Shown: positions 20,071 to 30,325, counted from the stretch's first letter. The stretch: 64,000 nt of DNA from JAWRCU01 sp033542235 (GCF_033542235.1 NZ_JAWRCU010000007.1:62001-126000); one strand, 5' to 3'. A program made the numbers and translations. The notes: a model not told the origin generated them from the sequence alone.

Positions 20071-21024
20071 GTGAAGACTGCCTTGATCTCTGAGATCCTC
20101 GCCGTAGCGGCTGCGCTCTGCGCTGCCCTGAGCTCGATGTTCATCAGCGAGCTGAAAGGACGTGTGCCGCTTCTTCAACTCGCCCGTTGGCAGATGACGG
20201 CGGCCTTCGTCATGACAGGGCTCATCTCGCTCTCGATCGGTGGATGGCGGTCGGTCGGTCTGTGGCAGTTCGGATTTCTGGCTGCCTCCAGCTTTTTTGG
20301 GATCGCGATAGCCAGTACCACCTATTTCGCAGCCATCTATTCTGTCGGCCCACGCATCACCGCGCTGCTCTTCTCCTTGACCTCGCCGTTTGCACTGACG
20401 ATGGGCTACATCGCGCTTGGCGAAACGATCACGTTCCAGCAGGCGCTGGGCGTCGCTTTTGTCCTGTGCGGCATCGTGCTTGCCATCGGCACGCCTCGGC
20501 GCTTCATCACCCGTGGATCATCCGCGCCTGCGATGCCGGTTATAACCCCATCCAGCATTCCGGTGACGGTCGCTCCAAAGCCGCCTCTGAAAGGGCCGCT
20601 CTTTCCCGGTGTGGTGTTGGGTGTGGTGACCGCTTTCGGTCAGGCGCTTGGAACGCTGTTCGCTCGCCCTGCAATGGCTTCAGGCGTTGAGCCTTTCACC
20701 GCGATGGCCGTGCGCTCAGGTTTGGCAGCGCTGTTCTTTCTCGCGATCCTGGCTCTGCCTATCGGCCGCGCCGGCCGGGCAGCATTCCAGCCCGGCGCGC
20801 TGGGCCTCGCCATCGGTTCCGCCTTCTTCGGGATGGTGCTTGGGATGTCATTGCTGATGGCCGCGTTGCACGAAGGCGAGGCAGGCATCGTTGCCACCCT
20901 TTCGTCCATTACTCCGGTGCTGATCCTTCCAATGGTTTGGATCAGAAGTAGAGAACCACCCTCTCGACGCGCATGGTTCGGCGCTGGTCTCGCCGTTCTG
21001 GGAACTGCGCTTATCAGCATCTGA
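20071..21024 (+). CDS. EamA/DMT-superfamily transporter
   Basis: About 317 residues (GTG 20071; TTG 20068 also in frame). Ten hydrophobic segments are arranged as two EamA repeats, each ending with a typical ALGETITFQQALGVAFVLCG-like or EPPSRRAWFGAGLAVLGTAL segment. The loop between repeats (residues ~150-170) is proline-rich. Such proteins are inner-membrane exporters or importers of metabolites. It lies upstream of metH but metH has its own promoter. Confidence 0.85.
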   Translation: MKTALISEILAVAAALCAALSSMFISELKGRVPLLQLARWQMTAAFVMTGLISLSIGGWRSVGLWQFGFLAASSFFGIAIASTTYFAAIYSVGPRITALLFSLTSPFALTMGYIALGETITFQQALGVAFVLCGIVLAIGTPRRFITRGSSAPAMPVITPSSIPVTVAPKPPLKGPLFPGVVLGVVTAFGQALGTLFARPAMASGVEPFTAMAVRSGLAALFFLAILALPIGRAGRAAFQPGALGLAIGSAFFGMVLGMSLLMAALHEGEAGIVATLSSITPVLILPMVWIRSREPPSRRAWFGAGLAVLGTALISI

Positions 21025-21121
21025 GAACCGTAGCTCTTCATGCTCGGAGGTCGGCTCTGGTTTGCACGCAGGCGCCGGAACCTCGCCTTGTGTCACTCGT
21101 TGCGACGAATTGACTCGTATG

Positions 21122-21152
21122 TTGACATAAAGATGTCTTTATATGCTATGCT
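21122..21152 (+). promoter_or_regulatory. metH promoter with ArsR/SahR-like palindromic operator
   Basis: TTGACA (21122-21127) is a good -35 box and TATGCT (21147-21152), preceded by TG one base earlier, an extended -10 box, with a 19-base spacer. The spacer holds ATAAAGATGTCTTTAT (21127-21142), two perfect 7-bp arms around TG. This resembles the sites I recall for SAH-responsive SahR repressors upstream of methionine-cycle genes in Alphaproteobacteria. Placement between the promoter boxes fits repression. Confidence 0.6.
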
Positions 21153-21182
21153 TTGTCGCATCGGGAATGAAGAGTGTCGCTT

Positions 21183-24100
21183 ATGTCCTCAGTTGCTGAA
21201 CTCTTCGGGCCGGTCGCAGCCAAGCCGGACGGTTCCGAAATCCTAGCTGCCCTCGAAGCGGCGGCACGTGAGCGTATTCTGATCCTTGACGGCGCGATGG
21301 GTACGCAGATTCAGGGGCTGGGATTTCATGAGGACCAATTCCGCGGCGACAGGTTCGTCGGTTGCGCCTGCCATCAGCAGGGCAACAACGACCTTCTGAT
21401 CCTCACCCAACCGAAAGCGATCGAGGATATCCATTACGCCTACGCCAAGGCCGGCGCGGATATCATCGAGACGAACACCTTCTCCTCCACGCGCATCGCG
21501 CAGGCCGACTACGGCATGGAGGACATGGTTTATGAGCTCAACCGCGATGGCGCGCGGCTGGTGCGCCGTGCCGCGATCCGTGCCGAACAGGAGGACGGGA
21601 AACGTCGCTTCGTCGCCGGCGCGCTCGGTCCGACCAACCGTACGGCGTCGATCTCGCCGGACGTGAACAATCCCGGCTTTCGGGCCGTCACCTTCGACGA
21701 CCTCAGGATCGCCTATGGCGAGCAGCTTCGCGGCCTGATCGACGGCGGCGCCGACATCATCCTGATCGAGACGATCTTCGACACGCTGAACGCCAAAGCG
21801 GCGATCTTCGCAGCGGAGGAGATCTTCGCAGAGAAGGGCGTTCGCCTGCCGGTGATGATCTCCGGCACGATCACCGACCTCTCCGGCCGCACGCTCTCCG
21901 GACAGACGCCGACCGCGTTCTGGCATTCGGTGCGGCATGCGAGACCTTTCACGATAGGGCTGAACTGCGCATTGGGAGCGGCCGCCATGCGGCCGCACCT
22001 CACCGAGCTGTCGGATGCGGCCGATACCTTCATCTGCGCTTATCCGAATGCCGGCTTGCCGAACGCCTTCGGCCAGTATGACGAGAGCCCTGACTTCATG
22101 GCGAGCCAGGTCGAAGAGTTCGCACGCGAAGGGCTCGTCAACGTGGTGGGAGGCTGCTGTGGCTCGACGCCCGAGCACATCGCGGCGATCAGGGAGGCCG
22201 TGTCGAGGCACGCGCCACGCAGTGTCCCGAAACATTCACCGCTTATGCGCCTGTCCGGACTGGAGCCGTTCACCCTCACCAAGAACATTCCGTTCGTGAA
22301 TGTCGGCGAGCGAACCAACGTTACCGGCTCGGCGAAGTTCAGGAAGCTGATCACCGCCGGCGACTACGCGGTCGCTCTCGACGTGGCGCGCGACCAGGTG
22401 GCGAACGGCGCGCAGGTCATCGACGTCAACATGGACGAGGGCCTGATCGACTCCAGGAAGGCGATGGTCGAGTACCTCAACCTTGTCGCTGCCGAGCCGG
22501 ACATCGCACGTGTGCCGGTGATGATCGACAGCTCCAAATGGGAGGTGATCGAGGCCGGCCTGAAATGCGTGCAGGGCAAACCGATCGTCAACTCCATTTC
22601 GATGAAGGAAGGCGAGGAGCCGTTCCTTCATCACGCCAGGCTTTGTCGGATGTACGGCGCGGCCGTCGTCGTGATGGCCTTCGACGAGGCGGGTCAGGCC
22701 GACACCAAGGCACGGAAAGTCGAGATCTGCACGCGCGCCTATCATCTGCTGACAGAGCAGGCCGGCTTCGCGCCGGAAGACATCATCTTCGATCCGAACA
22801 TCTTCGCGATCGCGACCGGCATCGAGGAGCACGACAATTATGGGGTCGACTTCATCGAGGCAACGGGCGAGATCACGGCCAAGCTGCCGCATGCGCACGT
22901 GTCCGGCGGTGTTTCGAACCTTTCCTTCTCTTTCCGCGGCAATGAGCCGGTACGCGAGGCCATGCACGCCGTGTTCCTCTACCATGCCATCCAGCGCGGC
23001 ATGGATATGGGCATCGTCAATGCCGGGCAGCTCGCGGTCTACGAGTCCATCGGCCCCGAGCTGCGCGAGGCTTGCGAGGATGTGGTGCTCAACCGCAAGC
23101 CGAAGGCCGGCGGCACGGCGACCGAGCGCATGCTGGAGATCGCCGAGCGCTACAAAGGAGCCGGCGCGAAGGAGGCCAAGGAGAAGGATCTTGCCTGGCG
23201 CGAATGGCCGGTCGAGAAGCGCCTCGAACACGCCCTGGTCAACGGCATTACCGAGTTCATTGAACAGGATACGGAAGAAGCGCGGCAAAATGCCGAGCGC
23301 CCGCTCCATGTCATCGAAGGCCCTCTGATGGCCGGCATGAACGTGGTGGGCGACCTGTTCGGCGCGGGCAAGATGTTCCTGCCGCAGGTGGTGAAATCGG
23401 CTCGCGTCATGAAGCAGGCTGTGGCTGTCCTGCTGCCCTACATGGAGGCCGAAAAGGCCGCCAATGGCGGGGCAGATCGTGAGAGCGCTGGAAAGATCGT
23501 TATGGCGACGGTCAAGGGCGACGTTCACGATATCGGCAAGAACATCGTCGGTGTCGTGCTCGCCTGCAACAATTACGAGATCATCGATCTCGGCGTCATG
23601 GTTCCGGCGACGAAGATCCTACAGGTGGCCCGCGACGAGAAGGCCGACATCATCGGCCTGTCCGGCTTGATTACGCCGTCGCTCGACGAAATGGCCCATG
23701 TCGCCTCCGAGATGGAGCGGGAGGGCTTCGATATACCGCTGCTGATTGGCGGCGCGACGACCAGCCGCGTGCATACCGCCGTGAAGATCCATCCGCGCTA
23801 CGAGCGCGGGCAGGCCGTCTATGTGACGGATGCCAGCCGCGCGGTCGGGGTGGTCTCGAGCCTGCTGTCATCGGAAACGAGGCCAGGCTACATCGAGAAT
23901 GTGCGCGCCGAATACAAGAAGGTGACGGAGGCGCACGAGCGCTCGGAGCGCGACAAGCAGCGCCTGCCGCTGACCAAGGCGCGCGCCAATTCGCACAGGA
24001 TCGACTGGGCGAGCTATGACCCGCCGAAGCCGTCATTCCTAGGCACGAAGGCGTTCGAGACCTGGGACCTCGCCGAGCTTGCCCGCTACATCGACTGGAC

Positions 24101-24965
24101 GCCGTTCTTTCAGACCTGGGAGCTCAAGGGCCGCTATCCCAAGATCCTCGAGGACGAGAAGCAGGGCCCGGCGGCCCGCCAGCTCTTCGAGGACGCGCAG
24201 GATATGCTGAAGAAGATCATTGACGAGAAATGGTTCGCGCCAAGGGCCGTCATGGGCTTCTGGCCTGCCAATACCGTCGGCGACGATATCAGGCTGTTCA
24301 CGGACGAGAGCAGGGCGCAGGAGCTCGCCACCTTCTTCACCCTGCGCCAGCAGCTCACCAAGCGCGACGGCAGGCCCAACGTCGCGCTCTCGGATTTCGT
24401 CGCGCCGCTCGAGAGCGGCAAGTCGGATTATGTCGGCGGCTTCGTGGTGACGGCCGGCATCGAGGAAGTGGCCATTGCAGAGCGGTTCGAACGAGCCAAT
24501 GACGACTACAGCTCGATCCTGGTCAAGGCGCTCGCCGACCGTTTCGCTGAGGCTTTTGCGGAGCGCCTGCATGAGCGCGTGCGCAAGGAGTTCTGGGGCT
24601 ATGCGCCGGACGAGGTTTTTGCACCGGACGACCTGATAGGCGAACCCTATCGGGGGATCCGCCCCGCGCCCGGCTATCCCGCACAACCCGACCACACCGA
24701 GAAGGTGACGCTGTTCAAGCTGCTCGACGCCGAGCAGAACGCCGGCGTCGCCTTGACCGAAAGCATGGCAATGTGGCCTGGCTCATCTGTCTCGGGAATC
24801 TATCTGTCGCATCCCGAAAGCTATTATTTCGGTGTCGCTAAGGTCGAGCGCGACCAGGTCGAGGACTACGCGCGGCGAAAGAACATGGGTGTGGCGCAAG
24901 TCGAACGCTGGCTCGGGCCGATCCTCAACTATGCGCATAAACCTTTTGCGGAAGCGGCCGAGTAA
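21183..24965 (+). CDS. metH: Cobalamin-dependent methionine synthase
   Basis: About 1260 residues, full length. Domains in order: homocysteine-binding barrel (residues ~25-350; LDGAMGTQIQ; zinc cysteines in GGCCGSTPEH near 325), pterin-binding barrel (~360-625; NVGERTNVTGSAKFR), B12-binding modules (~640-900; cap then DVHDIGKNIVGVVL with the cobalt-ligand histidine), and the AdoMet reactivation domain (~930-1250; RPAPGYPAQPDH). ATG 21183 has AAGAG about nine bases upstream; GTG 21174 is an alternative. It methylates homocysteine using 5-methyltetrahydrofolate. metF is not adjacent. Confidence 0.97.
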   Translation: MSSVAELFGPVAAKPDGSEILAALEAAARERILILDGAMGTQIQGLGFHEDQFRGDRFVGCACHQQGNNDLLILTQPKAIEDIHYAYAKAGADIIETNTFSSTRIAQADYGMEDMVYELNRDGARLVRRAAIRAEQEDGKRRFVAGALGPTNRTASISPDVNNPGFRAVTFDDLRIAYGEQLRGLIDGGADIILIETIFDTLNAKAAIFAAEEIFAEKGVRLPVMISGTITDLSGRTLSGQTPTAFWHSVRHARPFTIGLNCALGAAAMRPHLTELSDAADTFICAYPNAGLPNAFGQYDESPDFMASQVEEFAREGLVNVVGGCCGSTPEHIAAIREAVSRHAPRSVPKHSPLMRLSGLEPFTLTKNIPFVNVGERTNVTGSAKFRKLITAGDYAVALDVARDQVANGAQVIDVNMDEGLIDSRKAMVEYLNLVAAEPDIARVPVMIDSSKWEVIEAGLKCVQGKPIVNSISMKEGEEPFLHHARLCRMYGAAVVVMAFDEAGQADTKARKVEICTRAYHLLTEQAGFAPEDIIFDPNIFAIATGIEEHDNYGVDFIEATGEITAKLPHAHVSGGVSNLSFSFRGNEPVREAMHAVFLYHAIQRGMDMGIVNAGQLAVYESIGPELREACEDVVLNRKPKAGGTATERMLEIAERYKGAGAKEAKEKDLAWREWPVEKRLEHALVNGITEFIEQDTEEARQNAERPLHVIEGPLMAGMNVVGDLFGAGKMFLPQVVKSARVMKQAVAVLLPYMEAEKAANGGADRESAGKIVMATVKGDVHDIGKNIVGVVLACNNYEIIDLGVMVPATKILQVARDEKADIIGLSGLITPSLDEMAHVASEMEREGFDIPLLIGGATTSRVHTAVKIHPRYERGQAVYVTDASRAVGVVSSLLSSETRPGYIENVRAEYKKVTEAHERSERDKQRLPLTKARANSHRIDWASYDPPKPSFLGTKAFETWDLAELARYIDWTPFFQTWELKGRYPKILEDEKQGPAARQLFEDAQDMLKKIIDEKWFAPRAVMGFWPANTVGDDIRLFTDESRAQELATFFTLRQQLTKRDGRPNVALSDFVAPLESGKSDYVGGFVVTAGIEEVAIAERFERANDDYSSILVKALADRFAEAFAERLHERVRKEFWGYAPDEVFAPDDLIGEPYRGIRPAPGYPAQPDHTEKVTLFKLLDAEQNAGVALTESMAMWPGSSVSGIYLSHPESYYFGVAKVERDQVEDYARRKNMGVAQVERWLGPILNYAHKPFAEAAE

Positions 24966-25330
24966 TTTAGCGCCTGGTCGCAATGATCGCGCGAGCGTGA
25001 GAAGCGACCGAAGCGTGCTGTGGAACATTTTGCCGACGTAGCTTCTTAGGATCGTCATCGACGGGGCTGACGGCAGGGAGCATGTTGCGATCTCTGCGGC
25101 CGGCCATCGCTTCATGAGGACGCTCGTGGGCGACTGTCGGCGTCCCTTGATGTTGCCGCACGACTGGTGGTTGGACAGCACGAGTAAGCGATGACCCGGA
25201 GCACACCTCCTCGCAACGGGCATGCAGTCTGAGCGTCTGTTGTTTGCCTCAGCTTCCCGAATGCTCGCCGGGAGGAACATACCTCGACGCGAGCTGTTGT
25301 TAGGAGACCGGAAGTCCCAGAGGGCAGCTC
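24966..25330. other. 365-base intergenic region before the ACIII operon
   Basis: No convincing coding frame or RNA was found here. The only functional signals I can support are the EcfG-type promoter at 25274-25298 and the ribosome-binding GAGGG before 25331. The rest looks like ordinary non-coding DNA downstream of metH. Confidence 0.5.
25274..25298 (+). promoter_or_regulatory. EcfG-type general stress promoter of the ACIII-caa3 operon
   Basis: GGAAC (25274-25278), 16 bases, then TGTT (25295-25298). The general-stress consensus is GGAAC-N16-CGTT, with the C the least conserved base. It ends 32 bases before the actA ATG at 25331. The same TGTT variant occurs before the small-protein operon at 57.2 kb. 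Confidence 0.6.
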
Positions 25331-25999
25331 ATGCCGCAGATCTTTACGGCATCCGCCGACACGCGGCTGAGAACAGCGCTCCTTGTTTTCGTGCTGGTCC
25401 TATGTGGCTCGGTGCTGTTCGTCGGCGGCTACATGGATTCAAGCTACGCGACGCTGGTCGGCTGGGTGCGCGATCAGCCGGTTCCCTTCAGCCATGAGCA
25501 TCACGTCGGCGGCCTCGGCATCGACTGCCGTTATTGCCACACCACTGTCGAGGTGAGCGCAAGGGCCGGCTTCCCGGCGACGCATATCTGCATGACTTGC
25601 CACTCCGAGCTTTGGACGGGTGCCCCCATGCTGGCGCCCATCCGGGAGAGCCTCGCCTCCGACAGGCCGATTGTCTGGCAGCGCGTCTCGAAGCTGCCGG
25701 ACTACGTTTACTTCAACCACTCGATACATATCGCGCGGGGTGTGCCTTGCGTCGCCTGCCACGGCCGGGTCGATGAGATGCCGCTGATGGCGCGCGCTCA
25801 GCCCTTCCAGATGCGGTTCTGCCTGGATTGTCATCGCAATCCGGCGCCTCGTCTGCGCCCACCGGACCAGGTCACGCGGATGGACTGGTCCGACTGGGAC
25901 AACCATCCCGAGGAGCACAAGCTCTATGGCGAGCTGATGGTGAAAGCCTACGGGATCCAGCCATCGAAGCTCGATAATTGCAACATCTGCCACAGGTGA
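25331..25999 (+). CDS. actA: Alternative Complex III subunit ActA, pentaheme cytochrome c
   Basis: 222 residues. One N-terminal membrane segment (residues ~15-34) anchors a periplasmic domain with five CXXCH haem motifs at Cys66, 87, 140, 164 and 217, plus many additional histidines for second ligands. This matches ActA of Alternative Complex III, the bc1-independent menaquinol/quinol:cytochrome c oxidoreductase. It is the first gene of an operon of overlapping or closely spaced genes. A GAGGG site precedes the ATG. Confidence 0.9.
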   Translation: MPQIFTASADTRLRTALLVFVLVLCGSVLFVGGYMDSSYATLVGWVRDQPVPFSHEHHVGGLGIDCRYCHTTVEVSARAGFPATHICMTCHSELWTGAPMLAPIRESLASDRPIVWQRVSKLPDYVYFNHSIHIARGVPCVACHGRVDEMPLMARAQPFQMRFCLDCHRNPAPRLRPPDQVTRMDWSDWDNHPEEHKLYGELMVKAYGIQPSKLDNCNICHR

Positions 26000-26003
26000 C
26001 AGG

Positions 26004-28988
26004 ATGGCAGGCGAGAACCGAAACGACCCAATCGCGGCGATGCGCTCGCACTTGCGCGGGAAGACAGGCCGCGCGTTCTGGCGCAGCCTGGACGAGCTTG
26101 CGGACACTGCGGCGTTCCGCACTTTTCTGGAAGCGGAGTTCCCACCCCTCTCAGGGCCTTCCGACATCGACCGGCGCTCGATGCTGAAGGTCATGGCGGC
26201 TTCGCTCGCCTTGGCCGGCCTGACCGGGTGCGGCGGGAGCCCGGACCAGACGGCGCTGCCATACGTCGAAGCTCCGGAGTTCGTCGTTCCAGGCAAGCCG
26301 AAATGGTACGCAACGGCCGTCACGCTCGGCGGCTTCGTCCTGCCGGCTTTGGGGAAGACCCATGTCGGCAGGCCGGTCAAACTGGAAGGCAATCGGGACC
26401 ACCCTGCAAGCGGCGGGGCGACCGATGCTTTCCTGCAGGCCTCGCTGCTCGGCCTCTACGATCCCGACCGCTCGCAGTCGCCTCGCATTCTGGGGCGGCC
26501 GACATCGTGGAGCTCTTTCGACGCGGCGATCACTGCCGGAGCGGCTGAGCTCGACCGCAGGCAAGGCGAAGGCTTTCGCCTGCTGACCGGTTCAGTCACA
26601 TCGCCGACGATGTTGCGTCAGATCGAGGCTTTGCTCAGCCGCTGGGCGCAGGCGCGTTGGCACGTGCTCGAGCCTATCAATGACGACTTGGCCCTCGAGG
26701 CTGCGCGTCGCGTTTTCGCTCGTCCGCTCGACAGGCATCTGATGCTCGATGTGGCCGAGGTCGTCATCAGTCTCGACGATGACTTCCTTGGTCCTGGGCC
26801 GAGGCAGTCCGTACAGGCAAGACGTTGGTCGACACGCCGGCTCGCCTTCCAGGAGCGCCGGGGCGACAGCCGTCTTTTCGTCGCCGAGCCGACGCCAAGC
26901 CTCACAGGCGCCATGGCCGAGGACCGGCTCATCGCTTCACCTTCGAGGGTCGAGGCGCTGGGATACGCGATCGCAGCAGCTCTAGGGGTGGACGGGGCGA
27001 GCGCACCCGAGCTTGCCGACGAGGAGCGGCGTTGGGTCGATCGAGCCGTGGCAGCGCTGCGGAAAACTCCCGGCAAGACGCTCCTCACGGTCGGTCCCCA
27101 GCACTCGGCCGAACTCCAGGCACTTGGCCTGCTCTGCAACGAGCGCATCGGAGCCCTGGGCGCCACGCTGCGCTTCACCGATCCGATTGCCGCCATTCCG
27201 CCGGATGGCATTCGCTCCCTGGATATGCTTGCACAGGATATGGCCGCCGGACGCGTGACCACGCTTGCAGTCGTCGGTGCCAACCCGGCCTACACGGCGC
27301 CGGTGGCTCCCGATTTCAGGGCGGCCATGGAGAAGGTGCCGCTGAGGCTTCATGTGGGGCTTCATTACGACGAAACTGCCAGCCTCAGCCATTGGCATGT
27401 ACCGCTCGCGCATGAACTCGAGTCCTGGAGCGACGCCCGCGCTGTGGACGGGACAGCGAGCATCCAGCAGCCTTTGATAAGGCCATTCTACGACGTGCGG
27501 CCGCTGCATGTCGTGATGGACAATCTCGTCGGCAGCCTGGGCGGCTCCGATCGCGACAGAGTCCAGGAGACGTGGCGTGCGTCATGGGGCGAAAGCTTCG
27601 ACGGGCGCTGGCGCAATGCGCTCGTCCGCGGCTTCGTGGAAGCGAGTGCCGCCCCCTTCGTGGCGTCAGCCGTCGCGGATCGCAGCGTGCCACCGCATCG
27701 GGACGTCCAGAGGACAGGGCTGACGGTGGTCTTCCGGCCCGACCCGACGATCTGGGACGGCCGATTTGCCAGTAATCCATGGCTGCAAGAGACGCCGAAG
27801 CAACTGACCAAAATCACCTGGGGAAACGTCATCCTGGTGAGCCCTGCGCTCGCCAAAGAGCGCCGATTGCAGAACGGCGACGTGCTGCAGCTCGAAGCGG
27901 GCGGGCGGACGCTCACCGGCCCCGCCTGGATCATGCCCGGCCAGGAGGCAAACACCGTTACGGTGACGCTCGGCTATGGCCGTACCCATGCGGGGCGCGT
28001 CGGCAGCAATCTCGGTTATGACGCTTTCGCCATTCGCACCAGTGACTCGGCTTGGCGGATCGAGGGGGCAGCGCTGAGCTCGACCGGCAAGAAGGAGATC
28101 ATCGCCACCACCCAGGCTCACCAGGCTCTGGATGGATTCGACTTCGTCCGCACGGTCGGCCAGCCCGACGCTGCAGGCTCAAGGCCGGACACGGTGCCTG
28201 GGCCGAATGCGGCTGGCGAGCAAAACAGCCAGCCGCCGAGTTTTTATCCCACTCGCGAATGGGACAGCCCATCCTGGGGAATGGCGATCGACCTCGATCT
28301 CTGCATTGGCTGCAATGCCTGCGTGGTTGCCTGCATGGCCGAGAACAACGTGCCGGTCGTCGGCAAGGAACTGGTGGCGGAAGGCCGCCAGATGCACTGG
28401 CTGCGCATCGACCAATATTACGAGGGCGATCCGGCCCAGCCGAAATCCTATTTCCAGCCGGTGCCGTGCATGCATTGCGAGCAGGCACCTTGCGAGATGG
28501 GATGCCCGGTGAATGCCGCGGTCCATAGCTTCGACGGGCTGAACCTGCAGGTCTACAATCGTTGCGTCGGAACACGCACCTGTTCCTCCTTCTGCCCCTA
28601 CAAGGTGCGCCGCTTCAACTGGTTCGACTATACGGGCGACGACCCCGAGGAGCTCCGTGCTGCCCGCAACCCGGATGTCACGATACGCAGCCGCGGCGTG
28701 ATGGAGAAATGCACCTACTGCGTGCAGCGCATCAGTGAGGCGCGTATCGCCGCCAAGATCGAGGGTAGGGCGATCCGCGACGGGGACGTTGTGACAGCCT
28801 GTCAGCAGGCCTGCCCGACCCGGGCCATCACCTTCGGCGATGTCATCGATCCGGAAACCCAGGTGAGCCGTCGCAAGGCCAGCCCGCGCAACTACAGCCT
28901 GCTCGAAGAGGCGAACACACGGCCGCGCACCACCTATCTCGCGCGTATCGAAAGCACAGGAGGGGGCGCAGAGGACGGAACTGGATGA
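26004..28988 (+). CDS. actB: Alternative Complex III subunit ActB (molybdopterin-oxidoreductase-like plus Fe-S domain)
   Basis: 994 residues. A twin-arginine-like segment RRSMLK (57-62) followed by LTGC (lipobox, Cys76) suggests Tat export and lipid attachment. Residues ~85-740 resemble a molybdopterin oxidoreductase catalytic subunit, which in ACIII lacks the cofactor. Residues ~750-960 form a ferredoxin-like subunit with four cysteine clusters (CIGCNACVVAC, CMHCEQAPCEMGC, CVGTRTCSSFC, CTYCVQ with CQQAC), for several Fe-S clusters. The fused order is typical of ActB. It transfers electrons between quinol and the cytochrome subunits. Confidence 0.92.
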   Translation: MAGENRNDPIAAMRSHLRGKTGRAFWRSLDELADTAAFRTFLEAEFPPLSGPSDIDRRSMLKVMAASLALAGLTGCGGSPDQTALPYVEAPEFVVPGKPKWYATAVTLGGFVLPALGKTHVGRPVKLEGNRDHPASGGATDAFLQASLLGLYDPDRSQSPRILGRPTSWSSFDAAITAGAAELDRRQGEGFRLLTGSVTSPTMLRQIEALLSRWAQARWHVLEPINDDLALEAARRVFARPLDRHLMLDVAEVVISLDDDFLGPGPRQSVQARRWSTRRLAFQERRGDSRLFVAEPTPSLTGAMAEDRLIASPSRVEALGYAIAAALGVDGASAPELADEERRWVDRAVAALRKTPGKTLLTVGPQHSAELQALGLLCNERIGALGATLRFTDPIAAIPPDGIRSLDMLAQDMAAGRVTTLAVVGANPAYTAPVAPDFRAAMEKVPLRLHVGLHYDETASLSHWHVPLAHELESWSDARAVDGTASIQQPLIRPFYDVRPLHVVMDNLVGSLGGSDRDRVQETWRASWGESFDGRWRNALVRGFVEASAAPFVASAVADRSVPPHRDVQRTGLTVVFRPDPTIWDGRFASNPWLQETPKQLTKITWGNVILVSPALAKERRLQNGDVLQLEAGGRTLTGPAWIMPGQEANTVTVTLGYGRTHAGRVGSNLGYDAFAIRTSDSAWRIEGAALSSTGKKEIIATTQAHQALDGFDFVRTVGQPDAAGSRPDTVPGPNAAGEQNSQPPSFYPTREWDSPSWGMAIDLDLCIGCNACVVACMAENNVPVVGKELVAEGRQMHWLRIDQYYEGDPAQPKSYFQPVPCMHCEQAPCEMGCPVNAAVHSFDGLNLQVYNRCVGTRTCSSFCPYKVRRFNWFDYTGDDPEELRAARNPDVTIRSRGVMEKCTYCVQRISEARIAAKIEGRAIRDGDVVTACQQACPTRAITFGDVIDPETQVSRRKASPRNYSLLEEANTRPRTTYLARIESTGGGAEDGTG

Positions 28989-30325
28989 CCCATATCGCGG
29001 CAGAGCCTGGCGATCGATATGCGGCGGTCACGGAGGAGATCGCGCAAATTCCGCTGCACTATCCGGATCCGGTGGCCTGGCGGATCTGCTTCGGCTTCGC
29101 GCTACTTCTGCTCCTCAGTTTCTTCATCTCTGCCGGTGTGCTCTTCGCCAACGGCGTTGGGGTCTGGGGCAACAATATCCCCGTGAATTGGGGGTTAGCT
29201 ATTGCCAACTACATCTGGTTTCTCGGCATAGGCCACGCCGGCACGCTGATCTCGGCGATGTTGCTGCTGCTCGAGGCACACTGGCGCAATTCGCTCAATC
29301 GCTTCGCCGAGGCGATGACGCTGTTCGCCGTCATCTGCGCGGGGCTCTATCCGATCCTGCATCTGGGGCGGCCCTGGTACTTCTACTGGATCGCACCCTA
29401 TCCCAACACGATGAGCATATGGCCGCAGTTCAAGAGCCCGCTCACCTGGGACTTCTTCGCGGTGCTCACCTACCTCACCGTCTCGGTGCTGTTCTGGTAC
29501 GTCGGCATCGTGCCGGATCTGGCCGCCGTACGCGATCGGGCAAAGAAGCGTCGTCAGCAGGTCTTCTACGGCCTCGTTTCGCTGGGCTGGCGCGGCTCTG
29601 CCCGCCATTGGGCGCGCTGGCGACAATCCTACCGGCTCACCGCCGCAATCGCCGTGCCGCTCGTCGTTTCGGTCCATTCCGAAGTCTCCCTGCTGTTCGC
29701 GGCCGGACCCATTCCCGGTTGGACCTCGACGGTCTTCCCGCCCTATTTCGTGCTCGGCGCGGCGTTCTCCGGCTTCGCTGTCGTCTCCATGATCGCGGTC
29801 GTGCTGCGCCATACGCTCGGCCTTACAAACCTTGTCGGCGAGCGGCATTTGGACCTGCTCGGCAAGTTCGTGCTCGCGACCGGGCTTATGACCGCCTATG
29901 GTTATTGGGCCGAGGTCTTCGACGCATTCTATTCCGGCGACAGGCAGGACATCGGGACCTTGATGGACCGGCTCGCCGGCGACTACGCCTGGAGCTACTG
30001 GGGCGCGGTCGTCCTCAATTTCCTACCGCTTCAGCTCCTGTGGTGGCGCGCCATCAGGACCAATCCGGTGCTCCTCTTGCTCATCAGTCTCTCGGTGACC
30101 ATCGGAATGTGGTTCGAGCGTTATATGCTGCTCGTCACCACACTCTATCGCGACTGGCTCGTATCGTCCTGGGGCGCCTATCACCCGAGCTTTTGGGAAT
30201 GGTCGCTCTTTGCCGGCATGCTCGGTGTCTTCCTGGTCCCGTTCCTGCTTTTCGTGCGCTTCCTGCCCGTCATCTCTTCCTTCGAGATCAAGGAGGCCGC
30301 CTTCGAGGAGCAGCATGATGCGTGA
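28985..30325 (+). CDS. actC: Alternative Complex III subunit ActC (NrfD-like quinone-binding membrane subunit)
   Basis: 446 residues with about ten transmembrane segments, matching the NrfD/PsrC family. Conserved features include NYIWFLGIGHAGTLISA and the charged pair-rich region HLGRPWYFYW. It overlaps the actB stop by four bases. In ACIII this subunit forms the quinol oxidation site in the membrane beside the Fe-S domain of ActB. Confidence 0.92.
   Translation: MTHIAAEPGDRYAAVTEEIAQIPLHYPDPVAWRICFGFALLLLLSFFISAGVLFANGVGVWGNNIPVNWGLAIANYIWFLGIGHAGTLISAMLLLLEAHWRNSLNRFAEAMTLFAVICAGLYPILHLGRPWYFYWIAPYPNTMSIWPQFKSPLTWDFFAVLTYLTVSVLFWYVGIVPDLAAVRDRAKKRRQQVFYGLVSLGWRGSARHWARWRQSYRLTAAIAVPLVVSVHSEVSLLFAAGPIPGWTSTVFPPYFVLGAAFSGFAVVSMIAVVLRHTLGLTNLVGERHLDLLGKFVLATGLMTAYGYWAEVFDAFYSGDRQDIGTLMDRLAGDYAWSYWGAVVLNFLPLQLLWWRAIRTNPVLLLLISLSVTIGMWFERYMLLVTTLYRDWLVSSWGAYHPSFWEWSLFAGMLGVFLVPFLLFVRFLPVISSFEIKEAAFEEQHDA

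Noticed and set aside
25181..25260. Short plus- and minus-strand open frames in the gap between metH and actA
   Set aside because: No ribosome-binding site, no recognisable domain, and composition like non-coding DNA.
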